Below, piece by piece: positions 18,841 to 27,549 of a DNA stretch of 64,000 nt. The stretch's first letter is position 1. The number at the start of each line of letters is the position of its first letter. The stretch is from BD2-11 sp965115885 (GTDB lineage Bacteria > Gemmatimonadota > Gemmatimonadetes > Longimicrobiales > Gaopeijiaceae). Where the stretch lies: contig OZ220479.1 of NCBI GenBank assembly GCA_965115885.1, forward strand, positions 930,001-994,000, read 5' to 3'. Below the pieces are notes generated by a model. That model ran no database searches. It had not been told where the DNA came from and worked only from the letters and a program-made list of their open reading frames with translations. Both the position numbers and the translations under genes were made by a program.

Positions 18841-20529
18841 GTGCTTGCGCTTCTTCCCATCTTCGTCGGCGGGACTTTGCTCGTCGGGTTCCGGGTGCCG
18901 GCGAAGTTCGCTATGCCCATCGCCTACGTTTCCGCTGTCGTCGTGGCGCTCGCGGCATGGCGGATGGCTCCGATCCGGGTCGCGGCCTCCTCCATCCAAG
19001 GACTTTTCCTGACCTTCGATCTCCTGGTCATCGTGTTCGGCGCCATTCTGTTGCTGAATACGCTGGAGGAGTCCGGGGGCGTCTCCGCGATCCGGCGCAG
19101 CTTCCGTAGCGTCAGCGAGGATCGCCGGATCCAGATCGTCGTCGTCGCTTGGCTTTTCGGTTCCTTCATCGAGGGAGCGGCGGGATTCGGCACGCCGGCC
19201 GCGGTGGCGGCCCCGCTCATGGTGGCGATGGGGTTTCCGGCCGCCGCCGCGGTGATGATCGGCATGATGATCCAGAGCACTGCGGTGACCTTCGGCGCGG
19301 TGGGCACGCCCGTGCTGGTGGGCGTGCAGGGCGGCTTGGGGGGAGAGGCGTTCGACGCCCGACTCCTCGCCGCAGGCATCACGATGAACGATTTCCTGCG
19401 GCTGGTCACCGACCGGGTCGTGGTTCTGCACGCCGTCGCGGGCACCCTGATGCCCACCTTGATGATCGTCATGACCACCCGCTTCTTCGGCGCCAACCGG
19501 TCGTGGACGGAGGGACTGTCGATCTTCCCCTTCGCCCTCTTCGCCGGGGCCGCCTTCACCGTCCCCTACACGTTCACGGGCTGGCTGCTCGGGCCGGAGT
19601 TCCCCGCGCTGCTGGGGGCGCCGATCGGGCTCGCGATCGTGATCTTCGCCGCGCGTCGAGGCTTCCTGATCCCGGACGACACCTGGGATTTCCCGGAGCG
19701 GAGCCGATGGGGGCGAGGGTGGGCCAGCGGGCTCGAGGCCCGGCGGGACTTGGACGACGACAGGCGGGTTTCTGTGGGGATGGCTTGGGCGCCCTACGCG
19801 TTTCTGGCGGCGTTGCTGGTGCTGAGCCGACTGTCGACGCTGCCGGTTCAGGGCTGGCTGCGCGCCCCTGCCGTTTCCTGGACGAACGTGCTCGGCACCG
19901 ACGTCGCCGCGACCACCACGCCTCTCTACCTCCCGGGAACCGTCCTGATCGCGGTGGTGGCCGCCACCTTCTTCCTTCATCGAATGAAGGCCTCGGAGTT
20001 GCGGCGGGCTTTCGTCAAGTCGTCGCGCGTTCTCCTCGGAGCCGGCTTCGTCCTCGTCTTCACCGTGCCCATGGTGCGCATCTACATCCAGTCGGGGGTG
20101 AACGCCGCCGGGCTGGTCGGCATGCCGATCGCCATGGCCGCCTGGGTTGCGGACAACGTGGGCCGGGTGTGGCCGTTGTTCGCCGGCGTGACCGGAGCGC
20201 TGGGCGCCTTCATCGCAGGTTCCAACACGGTCAGCAATCTCATGTTCTCCCTCTTCCAGCATGGCGTCGCGGAACGGCTCGCGATGTCGAGCGCGACGAT
20301 CGTGGCGTTGCAGGCGGTCGGCGCCGCAGCCGGAAACATGATCGCGATCCACAACGTGGTCGCCGCGTCGGCCACCGTGGGGTTGCTGGGTCGGGAAGGG
20401 ACGACGCTGCGCAAGACCATCCTCCCCACCGTCTACTACTTGGCCGTCGTCGGCGTTCTGGGGATGATCGCGGTGCACGTCGTCGGGCTGACCGATCCCT
20501 TGGCGGCCGCAGGCGGCGCAAGTCCCTGA
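18841..20529 (+). CDS. lctP: L-lactate permease family transporter
   Basis: A polytopic permease (562 residues from GTG 18841) importing lactate or a related hydroxyacid with protons. The family core is clear: SFIEGAAGFGTPAAVAAPL, FGAVGTPVLVGVQ, GALGAFIAGSNTVSNLMFSL and AAGNMIAIHNVVAASATVGL. Canonical starts are scarce. GTG 18841 cuts into the first helix (VLALLPIF), and the next in-frame ATG, GTG or TTG upstream is far away. An ATC at 18820 preceded by GGAGG with 5-base spacing would give the complete first helix (IDSGVQAVLALLPIF). The amidohydrolase gene follows after 34 bases. Confidence 0.92.
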   Translation: MLALLPIFVGGTLLVGFRVPAKFAMPIAYVSAVVVALAAWRMAPIRVAASSIQGLFLTFDLLVIVFGAILLLNTLEESGGVSAIRRSFRSVSEDRRIQIVVVAWLFGSFIEGAAGFGTPAAVAAPLMVAMGFPAAAAVMIGMMIQSTAVTFGAVGTPVLVGVQGGLGGEAFDARLLAAGITMNDFLRLVTDRVVVLHAVAGTLMPTLMIVMTTRFFGANRSWTEGLSIFPFALFAGAAFTVPYTFTGWLLGPEFPALLGAPIGLAIVIFAARRGFLIPDDTWDFPERSRWGRGWASGLEARRDLDDDRRVSVGMAWAPYAFLAALLVLSRLSTLPVQGWLRAPAVSWTNVLGTDVAATTTPLYLPGTVLIAVVAATFFLHRMKASELRRAFVKSSRVLLGAGFVLVFTVPMVRIYIQSGVNAAGLVGMPIAMAAWVADNVGRVWPLFAGVTGALGAFIAGSNTVSNLMFSLFQHGVAERLAMSSATIVALQAVGAAAGNMIAIHNVVAASATVGLLGREGTTLRKTILPTVYYLAVVGVLGMIAVHVVGLTDPLAAAGGASP

Positions 20530-20563
20530 GGCCCGCCCGCCAAGAAAAAAAGGAAGGTCCCGC

Positions 20564-21871
20564 ATGTCCGATTCTCCACGGCGCGACTTCCTCCGCGGCG
20601 TCGCCGCCCTGTCGCTCGTCCTCGCCCTTCTTGGCTGCGCCCCCGCCGAGACGCCGTCCTCGGACCGCGTGGTCGCCTTCACCGGCATGCGTCTCGTCGA
20701 CGGGCTCGAGGGCGCCCCGGTCGACGACGCGGCGATGGTGGTCCGCAACGGGCGCATCGAGGCGGTGGGCTCGGCCGCCGAAACGGACGTTCCCGACGGC
20801 GCCGAGCGGGTCGACCTGGGCGGCCGGAACGTCGTTCCCGGGCTCGTCAACACCCACGGCCACGTGGGACGCTCGGCCCTCGGCCTGGAGGGAGAGGCCG
20901 CCGACGAGGCCGTCCGCGACGAGCTCCGGCTGTATGCGGTCTACGGGGTCACCACGGTGAACAGCTTGGGCGGAGGGGGCGAGCCCAGCATGCGCGTGCG
21001 CGACGCTCAGGAGGACGATCCCCGGCTCGACCACGCCCGCCTGCTCATGGCCGGTCCCGTTCTCGTCGGCTCCACGCCCGACGAGGTGCGCGATCAGATC
21101 GAGAACAACGCCCGCCTGCGGCCCGACTGGCTCAAGCTGCGCGTGGACGACAACCTGGGCGCCTCGGTCAAGATGCCTCCCGAGGCCTACCGCGCGGCCA
21201 TCGACGAGGCTCACGGCATGGGCCTCCGCTTGGCCGCGCACATGTTCTACCTCGAGGACGCCAAGGATCTGTTGCGCTCCGGCGCCGACTTCCTCGCCCA
21301 CAGCGTACGCGACGCCCGCATCGACCGGGAGTTCGTCGACCTCGCCAAGGAGACGGGCGTCTGCTACTGCCCGACTCTCGCTCGGGAGGTGTCCACCTTC
21401 GTGTACCGCGAGCGCCCCGCCTTCGTCGACGATCCGTTCTTCGCCCGCTACGCCAACGCCCGGGAGGTGGCGTCGTTGCTGGAGGAGGACCGCCAGCGCG
21501 CCTTTCGGGAGAGCCGCTCGGCCGCCCTCTACGAGGAGGCGCTGGCCGTGGCGCTGGGGAACGTGAAGGCGGCCGTCGACGCGGGCGTCACGGTGTCCTT
21601 CGGCACCGACACCGGGCCGCTCGGACGGTTCCAGGGCTACTTCGAGCACATGGAGATGGAACTCATGGCCGCCGCGGGGCTTTCGCCGTCTCGGATTCTC
21701 GCCTCCGCCACCCGGGACGCCGCGGCTTGTCTGCGACTGGACGACGTGGGGACCCTCGAGGTCGGGAAGTGGGCCGATTTCGTGGTCGTCGCCGAAGACC
21801 CCCTCGCCGACATCGCGAACCTTCGTTCCATCGAGTCGGTGTGGATCGCGGGCAACCGGGTGAAGCGGTAG
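20564..21871 (+). CDS. Exported metal-dependent amidohydrolase
   Basis: A 435-residue imidazolonepropionase-like amidohydrolase. The N-terminus MSDSPRRDFLRGVAALSL looks like a Tat signal and ends in a possible lipobox (LLGC). The TIM-barrel metal motifs are NTHGHVG (HxH), LAAHMFYLED and the late Asp in SFGTDTGPLG. A flanking beta-sandwich appears at both ends (FTGMRLVDGLEG; VGTLEVGKWADFVVVAEDPL). It lies 34 bases after the lactate permease and may share its transcript. The substrate is unknown; relatives include prolidase-like and cyclic-amide hydrolases. Confidence 0.9.
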   Translation: MSDSPRRDFLRGVAALSLVLALLGCAPAETPSSDRVVAFTGMRLVDGLEGAPVDDAAMVVRNGRIEAVGSAAETDVPDGAERVDLGGRNVVPGLVNTHGHVGRSALGLEGEAADEAVRDELRLYAVYGVTTVNSLGGGGEPSMRVRDAQEDDPRLDHARLLMAGPVLVGSTPDEVRDQIENNARLRPDWLKLRVDDNLGASVKMPPEAYRAAIDEAHGMGLRLAAHMFYLEDAKDLLRSGADFLAHSVRDARIDREFVDLAKETGVCYCPTLAREVSTFVYRERPAFVDDPFFARYANAREVASLLEEDRQRAFRESRSAALYEEALAVALGNVKAAVDAGVTVSFGTDTGPLGRFQGYFEHMEMELMAAAGLSPSRILASATRDAAACLRLDDVGTLEVGKWADFVVVAEDPLADIANLRSIESVWIAGNRVKR

Positions 21872-22040
21872 CGGGCGCGCACGGGCACGAGAGCAAGCGC
21901 GGACGCCGACACGATCCAGCTCGAATGGTGGCCACGACGGTCGTCGACGCGCTGTGTTCGCGGCGCGAATCGGACTGCGTCCCCGAAACGTCGCCGCGTC
22001 GCTTGGCTTGAATTTCCGCCACGCTCCGGCTAGACTGAAG

Positions 22041-22212
22041 TTCCGACCGGAGGGGTCCACGGAAGCCGGTGCGAGTCCGGCGCGGCCCCGCCACTGTGAT
22101 GAGGCCCGGGGTTTTTCCCCGGTAAGACTTCGGCTCGAACATGCCACTGGGCTCCGAAAGAGGAGCTTGGGAAGGCGAAGCCGGAGGCCTCCAGCCAGGA
22201 GACGAACCCGTC
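22041..22212 (+). promoter_or_regulatory. Cobalamin (adenosylcobalamin-type) riboswitch
   Basis: All core elements are readable: AAGCCGGTGCGAGTCCGG and GGCCCCGCCACTGTGA (22063-22098), a GGTAAGACTTCGG segment, the GCCACTGG...GGGAAGGC junction and the B12 box AGCCAGGAGAC ending near 22203. It lies about 100 bases before btuB, the classic target. Confidence 0.95.
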
Positions 22213-22229
22213 CGGCGCCCTATTTCTCG

Positions 22230-22309
22230 CCACCTCCGCGGGGAGGTGGAGGGCGTCTTCCGGCATGTGCGCCGGTCGGCATCTCCTCCTTCCGCGCGGC
22301 GGAGGAGAT
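22230..22309 (+). promoter_or_regulatory. Expression platform with Shine-Dalgarno-sequestering hairpin
   Basis: Two perfect hairpins lie between the B12 box and btuB. The first has 8-bp arms CCACCTCC/GGAGGTGG (22230-22237 and 22242-22249). The second has 9-bp arms ATCTCCTCC (22281-22289) and GGAGGAGAT (22301-22309). The right arm of the second is the ribosome-binding site six bases before the ATG. No U-run follows either stem, so control is probably at translation initiation (inference). Confidence 0.7.
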
Positions 22310-22314
22310 CCGAC

Positions 22315-24279
22315 ATGGACCGCGTTCGATTCGCTCGCCTCGCCGCCGTCGCCGCCGCATGTCTGGCCGCGCCCGCCGCCGCCCAAGAGTCGGGGAACCT
22401 GCAAGGGATGGTGGTCACCGCCAACCGGTTGCCCCAGCCCGAATGGGCCGCCGCCGCCCACGCGACCGTCCTCCACGGCCCGGAACTGGAAGGGATCGGC
22501 ATCGAATACGTGGCCGACGCCCTGCGCCTGCTTTCGGGCGCGGCGCTGGCCCGGAGCGGTTCGTTCGGCGCCGTCACTTCGCTTTTCCTGCGGGGAGGAG
22601 AATCGGACTACGTGCAGGTCCTGATCGACGGGGTGCGCGTGAACGAACCCGGCGGAGCGTTCGACTTCGCCTCGCTCACGACCGACAACGTGGAGCGCAT
22701 CGAGGTCGTGCGAGGGCCCGCCTCCGCGCTCTACGGGTCCGATGCGGTGAGCGGCGTCGTCCAGATCTTCACGCGGCGCGGGAGCGGCCGCCCCCGGGGC
22801 GACCTTTCGTTTCAGGGCGGTAGCTACGGGACCCGTCGCTGGCAGGGGGGAATCTCGGGCGGAACCGATTCCTTCTCCTACGCCTTCTCCGCCGGGGCCA
22901 ACGAGACCGACGGCACCCTCCCTTTCAACAACCGGTTTCGCCAAACCACGGCCACGGGGCTCGTGCGGGGACGACTCGACGAAGCCGCCGACGCGTCGGT
23001 CTCGGTGCGCCACGAGGATCGGCGCTTCCACTATCCCACGGACGCCTCCGGGAACTTGGCCGACGAGAACGCCCACAGCTTCGGGGACGCGCTCTCGTTC
23101 AACTTCGATGCGGGACGGCGCTGGAGCGACGTTTTCGAGACTCGCGTCGGGATCGGCGTCCACGAATCGGACTCCGGGACCGAAGACGCCCCGGACGGCC
23201 CGGCCGACACGCTCGGCCGCTACGGCTACGCGAGCCTCGCGGACCTGCGCCGCGCCACCCTCGGCGTCCGGGCCGTCTGGCGCCCCGGCGCGGGCACCTC
23301 GGTCGCCGCCGGATACGAGCTGGAGCGGCAGTCGGTGCGCGACTTCAGCGAATCCCTCTCCGAGTGGGGTTCGAGTTCGGCCAAATCCCGCAACGAGCGT
23401 GGAAACCGAGCCTTCTACGCGCAGTTGTCGGAGTTCCGCGGACCCGCGGCGCTGAACGTCGGGGTGCGCCTCGAGAGCAACGAGCGCTTCGGCCGGGCGA
23501 CGACTTGGCGCGCGGGCGCGGCGTGGCGCGCGGTTTCCTCGGGCACGCGCGTACGGGCGTCGGCGGGCACCGGGATCAAGGAACCCGCCTTCCACGAGAT
23601 CTACGCCACCGGATTCGCGACCGGAAATCCGAAACTCGAACCGGAGAGATCGACCAGTTTCGAAGCGGGGCTGGACCAGGAACTGGGGGGTGTCGCCCGG
23701 CTCTCGCTCACCGCCTTCCGGCAGAGCTACCGCGACCTCGTCCAGTACACCTCTTCGCCTCCCGAGCCCGGAGGGCCGAACTATCACAACGTGGCCAAGG
23801 CGCGCAGCCGCGGGCTGGAGGCGGAGGCGTCGGCGGTCGCGGGCCGCATTCGGTTGTCGGGCTTCTACACCTACCTGGACACGGAAGTGGAGGACTCCGG
23901 TTTCGACGAGGGGCCGTCGGCGGCGTTCGTGGAGGGGGAGCCGCTGCTCCGCAGACCGAGGCACGCCGCCGGAGCGGGCGCCTTCGCCCGGATCGCGGAC
24001 GGGATCGGGCTGGACGCGAGCGTGCGGCGCACGGGAGAGCGCGGCGACCGCGACTTCGGTGCTTGGCCGGCCGAACCGGTGACGCTCCCCGCCCACACGC
24101 TGGTGGACTTGGCGGCGAAGTTCGAGTTGAAGCCGGGCCCGGGACGCCCGGAGATGCGCCTGACCGTGCGCTTGGAGAACCTGCTGGACGAGTCCTACCG
24201 CGAGGTGTGGGGGTTCGCCGCGCCCGGGCGGGCCGTCTACGTTGGCGCAAGCGTGACGCTGGGCGGCGGAGAGGGATGA
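22315..24279 (+). CDS. btuB: TonB-dependent cobalamin receptor BtuB-like
   Basis: A 654-residue outer-membrane receptor. The signal peptide is AAVAAACLAAPAAAQ and the TonB-box-like VVTANRLPQP follows directly. The plug has SLFLRGGESDYVQVLIDGVR, IEVVRGPASALYGSDAVSGV and VQIFTRR. The barrel ends in an aromatic-poor strand (VYVGASVTLGGGEG). The cobalamin riboswitch upstream makes B12 or a corrinoid the likely ligand. First gene of an operon with the DUF6580 protein and a BtuF-like protein; the start follows GGAGGAG. Confidence 0.93.
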   Translation: MDRVRFARLAAVAAACLAAPAAAQESGNLQGMVVTANRLPQPEWAAAAHATVLHGPELEGIGIEYVADALRLLSGAALARSGSFGAVTSLFLRGGESDYVQVLIDGVRVNEPGGAFDFASLTTDNVERIEVVRGPASALYGSDAVSGVVQIFTRRGSGRPRGDLSFQGGSYGTRRWQGGISGGTDSFSYAFSAGANETDGTLPFNNRFRQTTATGLVRGRLDEAADASVSVRHEDRRFHYPTDASGNLADENAHSFGDALSFNFDAGRRWSDVFETRVGIGVHESDSGTEDAPDGPADTLGRYGYASLADLRRATLGVRAVWRPGAGTSVAAGYELERQSVRDFSESLSEWGSSSAKSRNERGNRAFYAQLSEFRGPAALNVGVRLESNERFGRATTWRAGAAWRAVSSGTRVRASAGTGIKEPAFHEIYATGFATGNPKLEPERSTSFEAGLDQELGGVARLSLTAFRQSYRDLVQYTSSPPEPGGPNYHNVAKARSRGLEAEASAVAGRIRLSGFYTYLDTEVEDSGFDEGPSAAFVEGEPLLRRPRHAAGAGAFARIADGIGLDASVRRTGERGDRDFGAWPAEPVTLPAHTLVDLAAKFELKPGPGRPEMRLTVRLENLLDESYREVWGFAAPGRAVYVGASVTLGGGEG

Positions 24280-24352
24280 GAGACGGGACGACCTGCGGGT
24301 CGGGAAGGGAACGGTCGTCCCGATGAAATCGGAAGACGAGGAGGCGAGAGAG

Positions 24353-24958
24353 ATGAAACCGAGATTTTCCGTGATCGTGGCGATGTTCGCCCTGAGCGTC
24401 TGCGCGCGGCTGGCGCCGTATCTTCTGGCGAAGTTCGGGATGTCGATCGGCCCGGACGGGACCGCTTGGCCGTGGAATTTTTCGCCCATGTTGCCGCTCT
24501 GCCTGTTCGGGGGCGCGTTCTTCGCCCGCGCGAAGACCGCGTACCTGGTCCCGTTCTCCGCGTGGTTGCTGGGCGATCTGGGGATTCTGGCGCTGACAGG
24601 GCGGATCGACTGGGCGTTCCACGCCGCCCAGCCGACGGTCTACCTGTCGCTGGCGCTGGTGGCGACCACGGGCTTCGCGTTGCGCGGCGAGACGTCGTGG
24701 ACGCGGGTCGCGGGCGCCGGACTGGCGTCGTCGGTCGCCTTCTTCGCGATCACCAACTTCGGCGTCTGGGCCTTCGGCGACGGCGCACTCTATCCGAAGA
24801 CGCTCTCGGGGTTGGCGGACTGCTACCTACGCGCGATTCCGTTCTTCCGCAACACGCTGATCAGCATGGCGATCTTCCTGCCGCTCCTGTTCAGCCGCGC
24901 GGCTCTGAGGAATCCCGCGCCCATTCCGCTTCACCGGCTCGCGTCCAGCCGCACGTAG
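24353..24958 (+). CDS. DUF6580-type membrane protein, candidate corrinoid permease
   Basis: A 201-residue protein with about five or six hydrophobic helices. N-terminal charged residues lead into FSVIVAMFALSVCARLAPYL, then NFSPMLPLCLFGGAFF, and C-terminal helices with FFRNTLISMAIFLPLLF. The layout resembles DUF6580 putative transport proteins and small ECF S-components. ATG 24353 has GAGGAGG eight bases upstream; ATG 24323 lacks one. It sits between btuB and a BtuF-like gene under a B12 riboswitch, so inner-membrane corrinoid transport is the most economical guess. No BtuC or BtuD is present here. Confidence 0.75.
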   Translation: MKPRFSVIVAMFALSVCARLAPYLLAKFGMSIGPDGTAWPWNFSPMLPLCLFGGAFFARAKTAYLVPFSAWLLGDLGILALTGRIDWAFHAAQPTVYLSLALVATTGFALRGETSWTRVAGAGLASSVAFFAITNFGVWAFGDGALYPKTLSGLADCYLRAIPFFRNTLISMAIFLPLLFSRAALRNPAPIPLHRLASSRT

Positions 24959-24963
24959 CGCGG

Positions 24964-25968
24964 ATGCCCCACCGGATCGTCTCGCTCATCGCGAGCGGGA
25001 CCGAGATCGTGTGCGCGCTGGGCTTCGAGGACGAGCTCGTGGGCCGCTCCCACGAGTGCGACCATCCGCCCGGCGTCGTCCGTCTGCCCGCCTGTTCCGC
25101 CTCGAAGGAGAGGGGCGAGGCGTCGAGCCGCGCCATCGACGACCGGATGCGGACGATCTTCCGAGACGGCCTGTCCGCGTACAGCGTCGACCCGGTTCTG
25201 CTGGACCGCTTGGCCCCCACCGTCGTCGTCGCCCAGACACAGTGCGAGGCGTGCGCGGTCGGCTTGCGGGACGTGGAGCGAGCGGTGCGTCGCCTGGTGC
25301 GTTCGCAGCCTGCCATCGTGTCGCTCGAACCGATGGCTTTGGACGACGTGTGGAGCGATGTCCGGGCGGTCGCGGCGGCGCTCGGGGCGCCGGCGCGGGG
25401 CGAGAAATTGGTGGCGCGCTTGACCGGTCGGCTCGAGGCGCTCCGCGCCGAGACGCGCACGTTGCGGCCGCGCCCCTCCGTCGCCTGCATCGAGTGGATC
25501 GACCCGCTGATGGTCGCGGGCAACTGGGTGCCCGAGCTGGTGGCGCACGCGGGCGGCGTGGATCCGCTCGGCGAGGCCGGCGCGCACTCCGGCTATCTGG
25601 ACCCGAGCGAACTCGCCGCCGTCGATCCCGACCTGATCGCGATCATGCCCTGCGGGTTCGACGTCGAGCGCGCCGCGCGCGAGATGTCGGCGCTGACCGC
25701 CCGCCCGGAGTGGCGGCGGCTCTCCGCCGTCGGCGCGGGCCGGGTGGTGATCGCGGACGGGAACCGGTACTTCAACCGGCCGGGTCCCCGCTTGGTGGAG
25801 TCGGCGGAGATCCTGGCGGAATGCCTCCATCCGGGGCGCTTCGATTTCGGGCACCGCGGGCGTGGATGGAGGAGCTGGGAGCCGCCGGGGGAACGGGAGC
25901 GTCGGCGACCGTTCTCCGCTCGGCGGCGGGACGGGGCCGCGGGGAGTTGCGGGGCCGTCCCGCGGTGA
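24964..25968 (+). CDS. BtuF-like cobalamin-binding protein without signal peptide
   Basis: A 334-residue protein of the periplasmic-binding-protein fold used by B12 and siderophore transporters (PF01497 type). Seen are RIVSLIASGTEIVCALGFED, VGRSHECDHPPGVVRLP, PTVVVAQTQCEACAV, CIEWIDPLMVAGNWVPELV and GVDPLGEAGAHSGYLDPSEL. The N-terminus begins straight at the domain, with no Sec, Tat or lipoprotein signal. It starts five bases after the DUF6580 stop. The last 45 residues are an Arg-rich tail without similarity. Cytosolic or atypical export use should be considered. Confidence 0.85.
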   Translation: MPHRIVSLIASGTEIVCALGFEDELVGRSHECDHPPGVVRLPACSASKERGEASSRAIDDRMRTIFRDGLSAYSVDPVLLDRLAPTVVVAQTQCEACAVGLRDVERAVRRLVRSQPAIVSLEPMALDDVWSDVRAVAAALGAPARGEKLVARLTGRLEALRAETRTLRPRPSVACIEWIDPLMVAGNWVPELVAHAGGVDPLGEAGAHSGYLDPSELAAVDPDLIAIMPCGFDVERAAREMSALTARPEWRRLSAVGAGRVVIADGNRYFNRPGPRLVESAEILAECLHPGRFDFGHRGRGWRSWEPPGERERRRPFSARRRDGAAGSCGAVPR

Positions 25969-25990
25969 ACGGTCCCGGCTCCGTCCCCGC

Positions 25991-26911
25991 TCATGCCCGC
26001 GTCCACTCCGCGCTGCGTTCCCAGAGTTCGCGCGCCAGCGAGTCGTCGCGCGCCTGAGCGCTCGGGGCCTCCTCGCGCCGGACATGGAAGTACCGTCCGG
26101 TCGCCTCTTCCCCGGAGGGGGGCGCGACCAGATTCATCACGGCTCGGCCGCCAACGTCCGGGCCCGCCATGAACCAAGTGAGGGGACGGATCGACAGGCG
26201 CACCGCGAGCGGCGTCTTCTTCCAGATTTCGGTCGCCAGCACGCCGGGATGCACCGCGTCGGCGGCGATGCCGAGGGAGCTCCAGCGCCGCGCCGCCTCG
26301 ACGGTGAAGAGGACGTTGGCCAGCTTCGAGTCGGCGTAGGCCTGCAGGCTCCCCCTCCAGGCGCGGCCCCGGGCGATGTCCTCGAGCCCCGCCCGCCGCA
26401 GGTCGCCGCTCCGATGGCCCCGCGAACTCACGTTGACGACCCGTCCCCGCCCCGCCTGCAGCCGGTCGCGCAGGAGACGGGTGAGCAGGAAGTGTCCGAG
26501 GTGGTTCGTGGCGAAGGTGAGTTCGAATCCCTCCGGGGAACGCACGCAACCCGCCTGCGCGACGCCGGCGTTGTTGACCAGGACGTCGATCGCCGGGAGA
26601 CGGGCGGCGAGCCGCCCGGCCAAGTCCCGCACGTCCTTCTGCCGGGAGAGGTCCGCGAGCTCCAATTCGACCGAGCCGCCCGTCTCCGGCCGGGCGCCGC
26701 CGCCGCCGGCGGGTTCGCCCTGCACGCTCCGGGGCCCGGAAGCTCGCGCGCCCGCGCGCAACTCCGCCAACGCGCGTTCTCCGCGCTGGCGGTTCCGGCA
26801 CACCATCGCGACGTGGGCGCCCGCCTCGAGCAGCATCTCGGCCACCGACCGGCCCACGCCGGAGTTGGCTCCGGTCACGACCGCCACCCGTCCCTTCAGG
26901 GAGCCGGACAC
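25991..26911 (-). CDS. Short-chain dehydrogenase/reductase
   Basis: A 306-residue NAD(P)-dependent oxidoreductase. The cofactor motif TGANSGVG lies at residues 13-20, followed by NNAGVAQAG, the active-site serine region VVNVSSRGH and the catalytic YADSK. The C-terminal part resembles retinol dehydrogenase/WWOX-type SDRs (DAVHPGVLATEIW). An insert rich in Gly and Arg (around residues 55-75) is unusual in this fold. GTG start at 26911 with AAGGAG just upstream. It converges on the BtuF-like gene (22-base gap) and is not obviously part of a pathway. Confidence 0.9.
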   Translation of the reverse strand: MSGSLKGRVAVVTGANSGVGRSVAEMLLEAGAHVAMVCRNRQRGERALAELRAGARASGPRSVQGEPAGGGGARPETGGSVELELADLSRQKDVRDLAGRLAARLPAIDVLVNNAGVAQAGCVRSPEGFELTFATNHLGHFLLTRLLRDRLQAGRGRVVNVSSRGHRSGDLRRAGLEDIARGRAWRGSLQAYADSKLANVLFTVEAARRWSSLGIAADAVHPGVLATEIWKKTPLAVRLSIRPLTWFMAGPDVGGRAVMNLVAPPSGEEATGRYFHVRREEAPSAQARDDSLARELWERSAEWTRA

Positions 26912-27182
26912 GCGCTCCTTATAATCCCCGGCCCCGCCCGGGACGATGGCGGACGCTCGGCGGGACGGACCGTCCGCCGCCGCGCGGATTCGCCGTTCTC
27001 CGTTCCGTTCCGAACCGGGTTTTCGCGGTTGCGGACTTCCCGCTGCCCCGACTGCCTGCGTGGGTCTCGCGGCGATTCCGCTTCATGGTCCCCGTTCGCG
27101 GATCGGCGCCGCACGCGGCGACCCCCTCCGCCCCGACGGTCTCCGACCGAGCGCGAAGTCGGGAGATTCCGCGCCGCGAAAC

Positions 27183-27378
27183 CGCTGTCGTCGGACAGGT
27201 CCAGCGGGTTCGGATCGACGAGTTTCCCCAGCTCCGGGGGGATGGACCGCGTCGGGTCGTTGCCCGAAAGGATCGGCGCCCCCGGATCGACCGAACGGCT
27301 CGGTTCCGGCGGGATCGCGCCCGTCGCTCCGTTGCCGCCCAGGTCCAGCATGTCGGGGTCGGCGAGGCGTCCCGACTG
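27183..27378 (-). pseudogene. Relic of a plant-type leucine-rich repeat gene
   Basis: The minus strand reads GRLADPDMLDLGGN, TGAIPPEPSRSVDPG, ILSGNDPTRSIPPELGKLVD and PLDLSDDSG. These match the consensus LxxLxxLxLxxNxLTGxIPPELGxL over about two and a half repeats, with several consensus leucines changed to proline. There is no start codon context, signal peptide or longer open frame. The flanking gap (26912-27549) holds nothing else I recognise. Confidence 0.6.
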
Positions 27379-27549
27379 GCGTCGGAAGCGAACCCGTCGG
27401 GGTGAAGCGCCTCCGGCGCCGTTCGGTCCTCGTCGGCCCGACCGGCTGGCGGTGCAAGCGGCGCTCGACTTCCGATCGCGTCGCCGCCGACGCGTCCGGC
27501 CGCCATCTCCGTCTCGCCGAAGACGTCGGATCGACGGACGTCCTCGAGT

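Noticed and set aside
26912..27182. Additional coding sequence upstream of the SDR gene
   Set aside because: Frames are Arg/Pro-rich without signals; only the LRR relic further right is recognisable.
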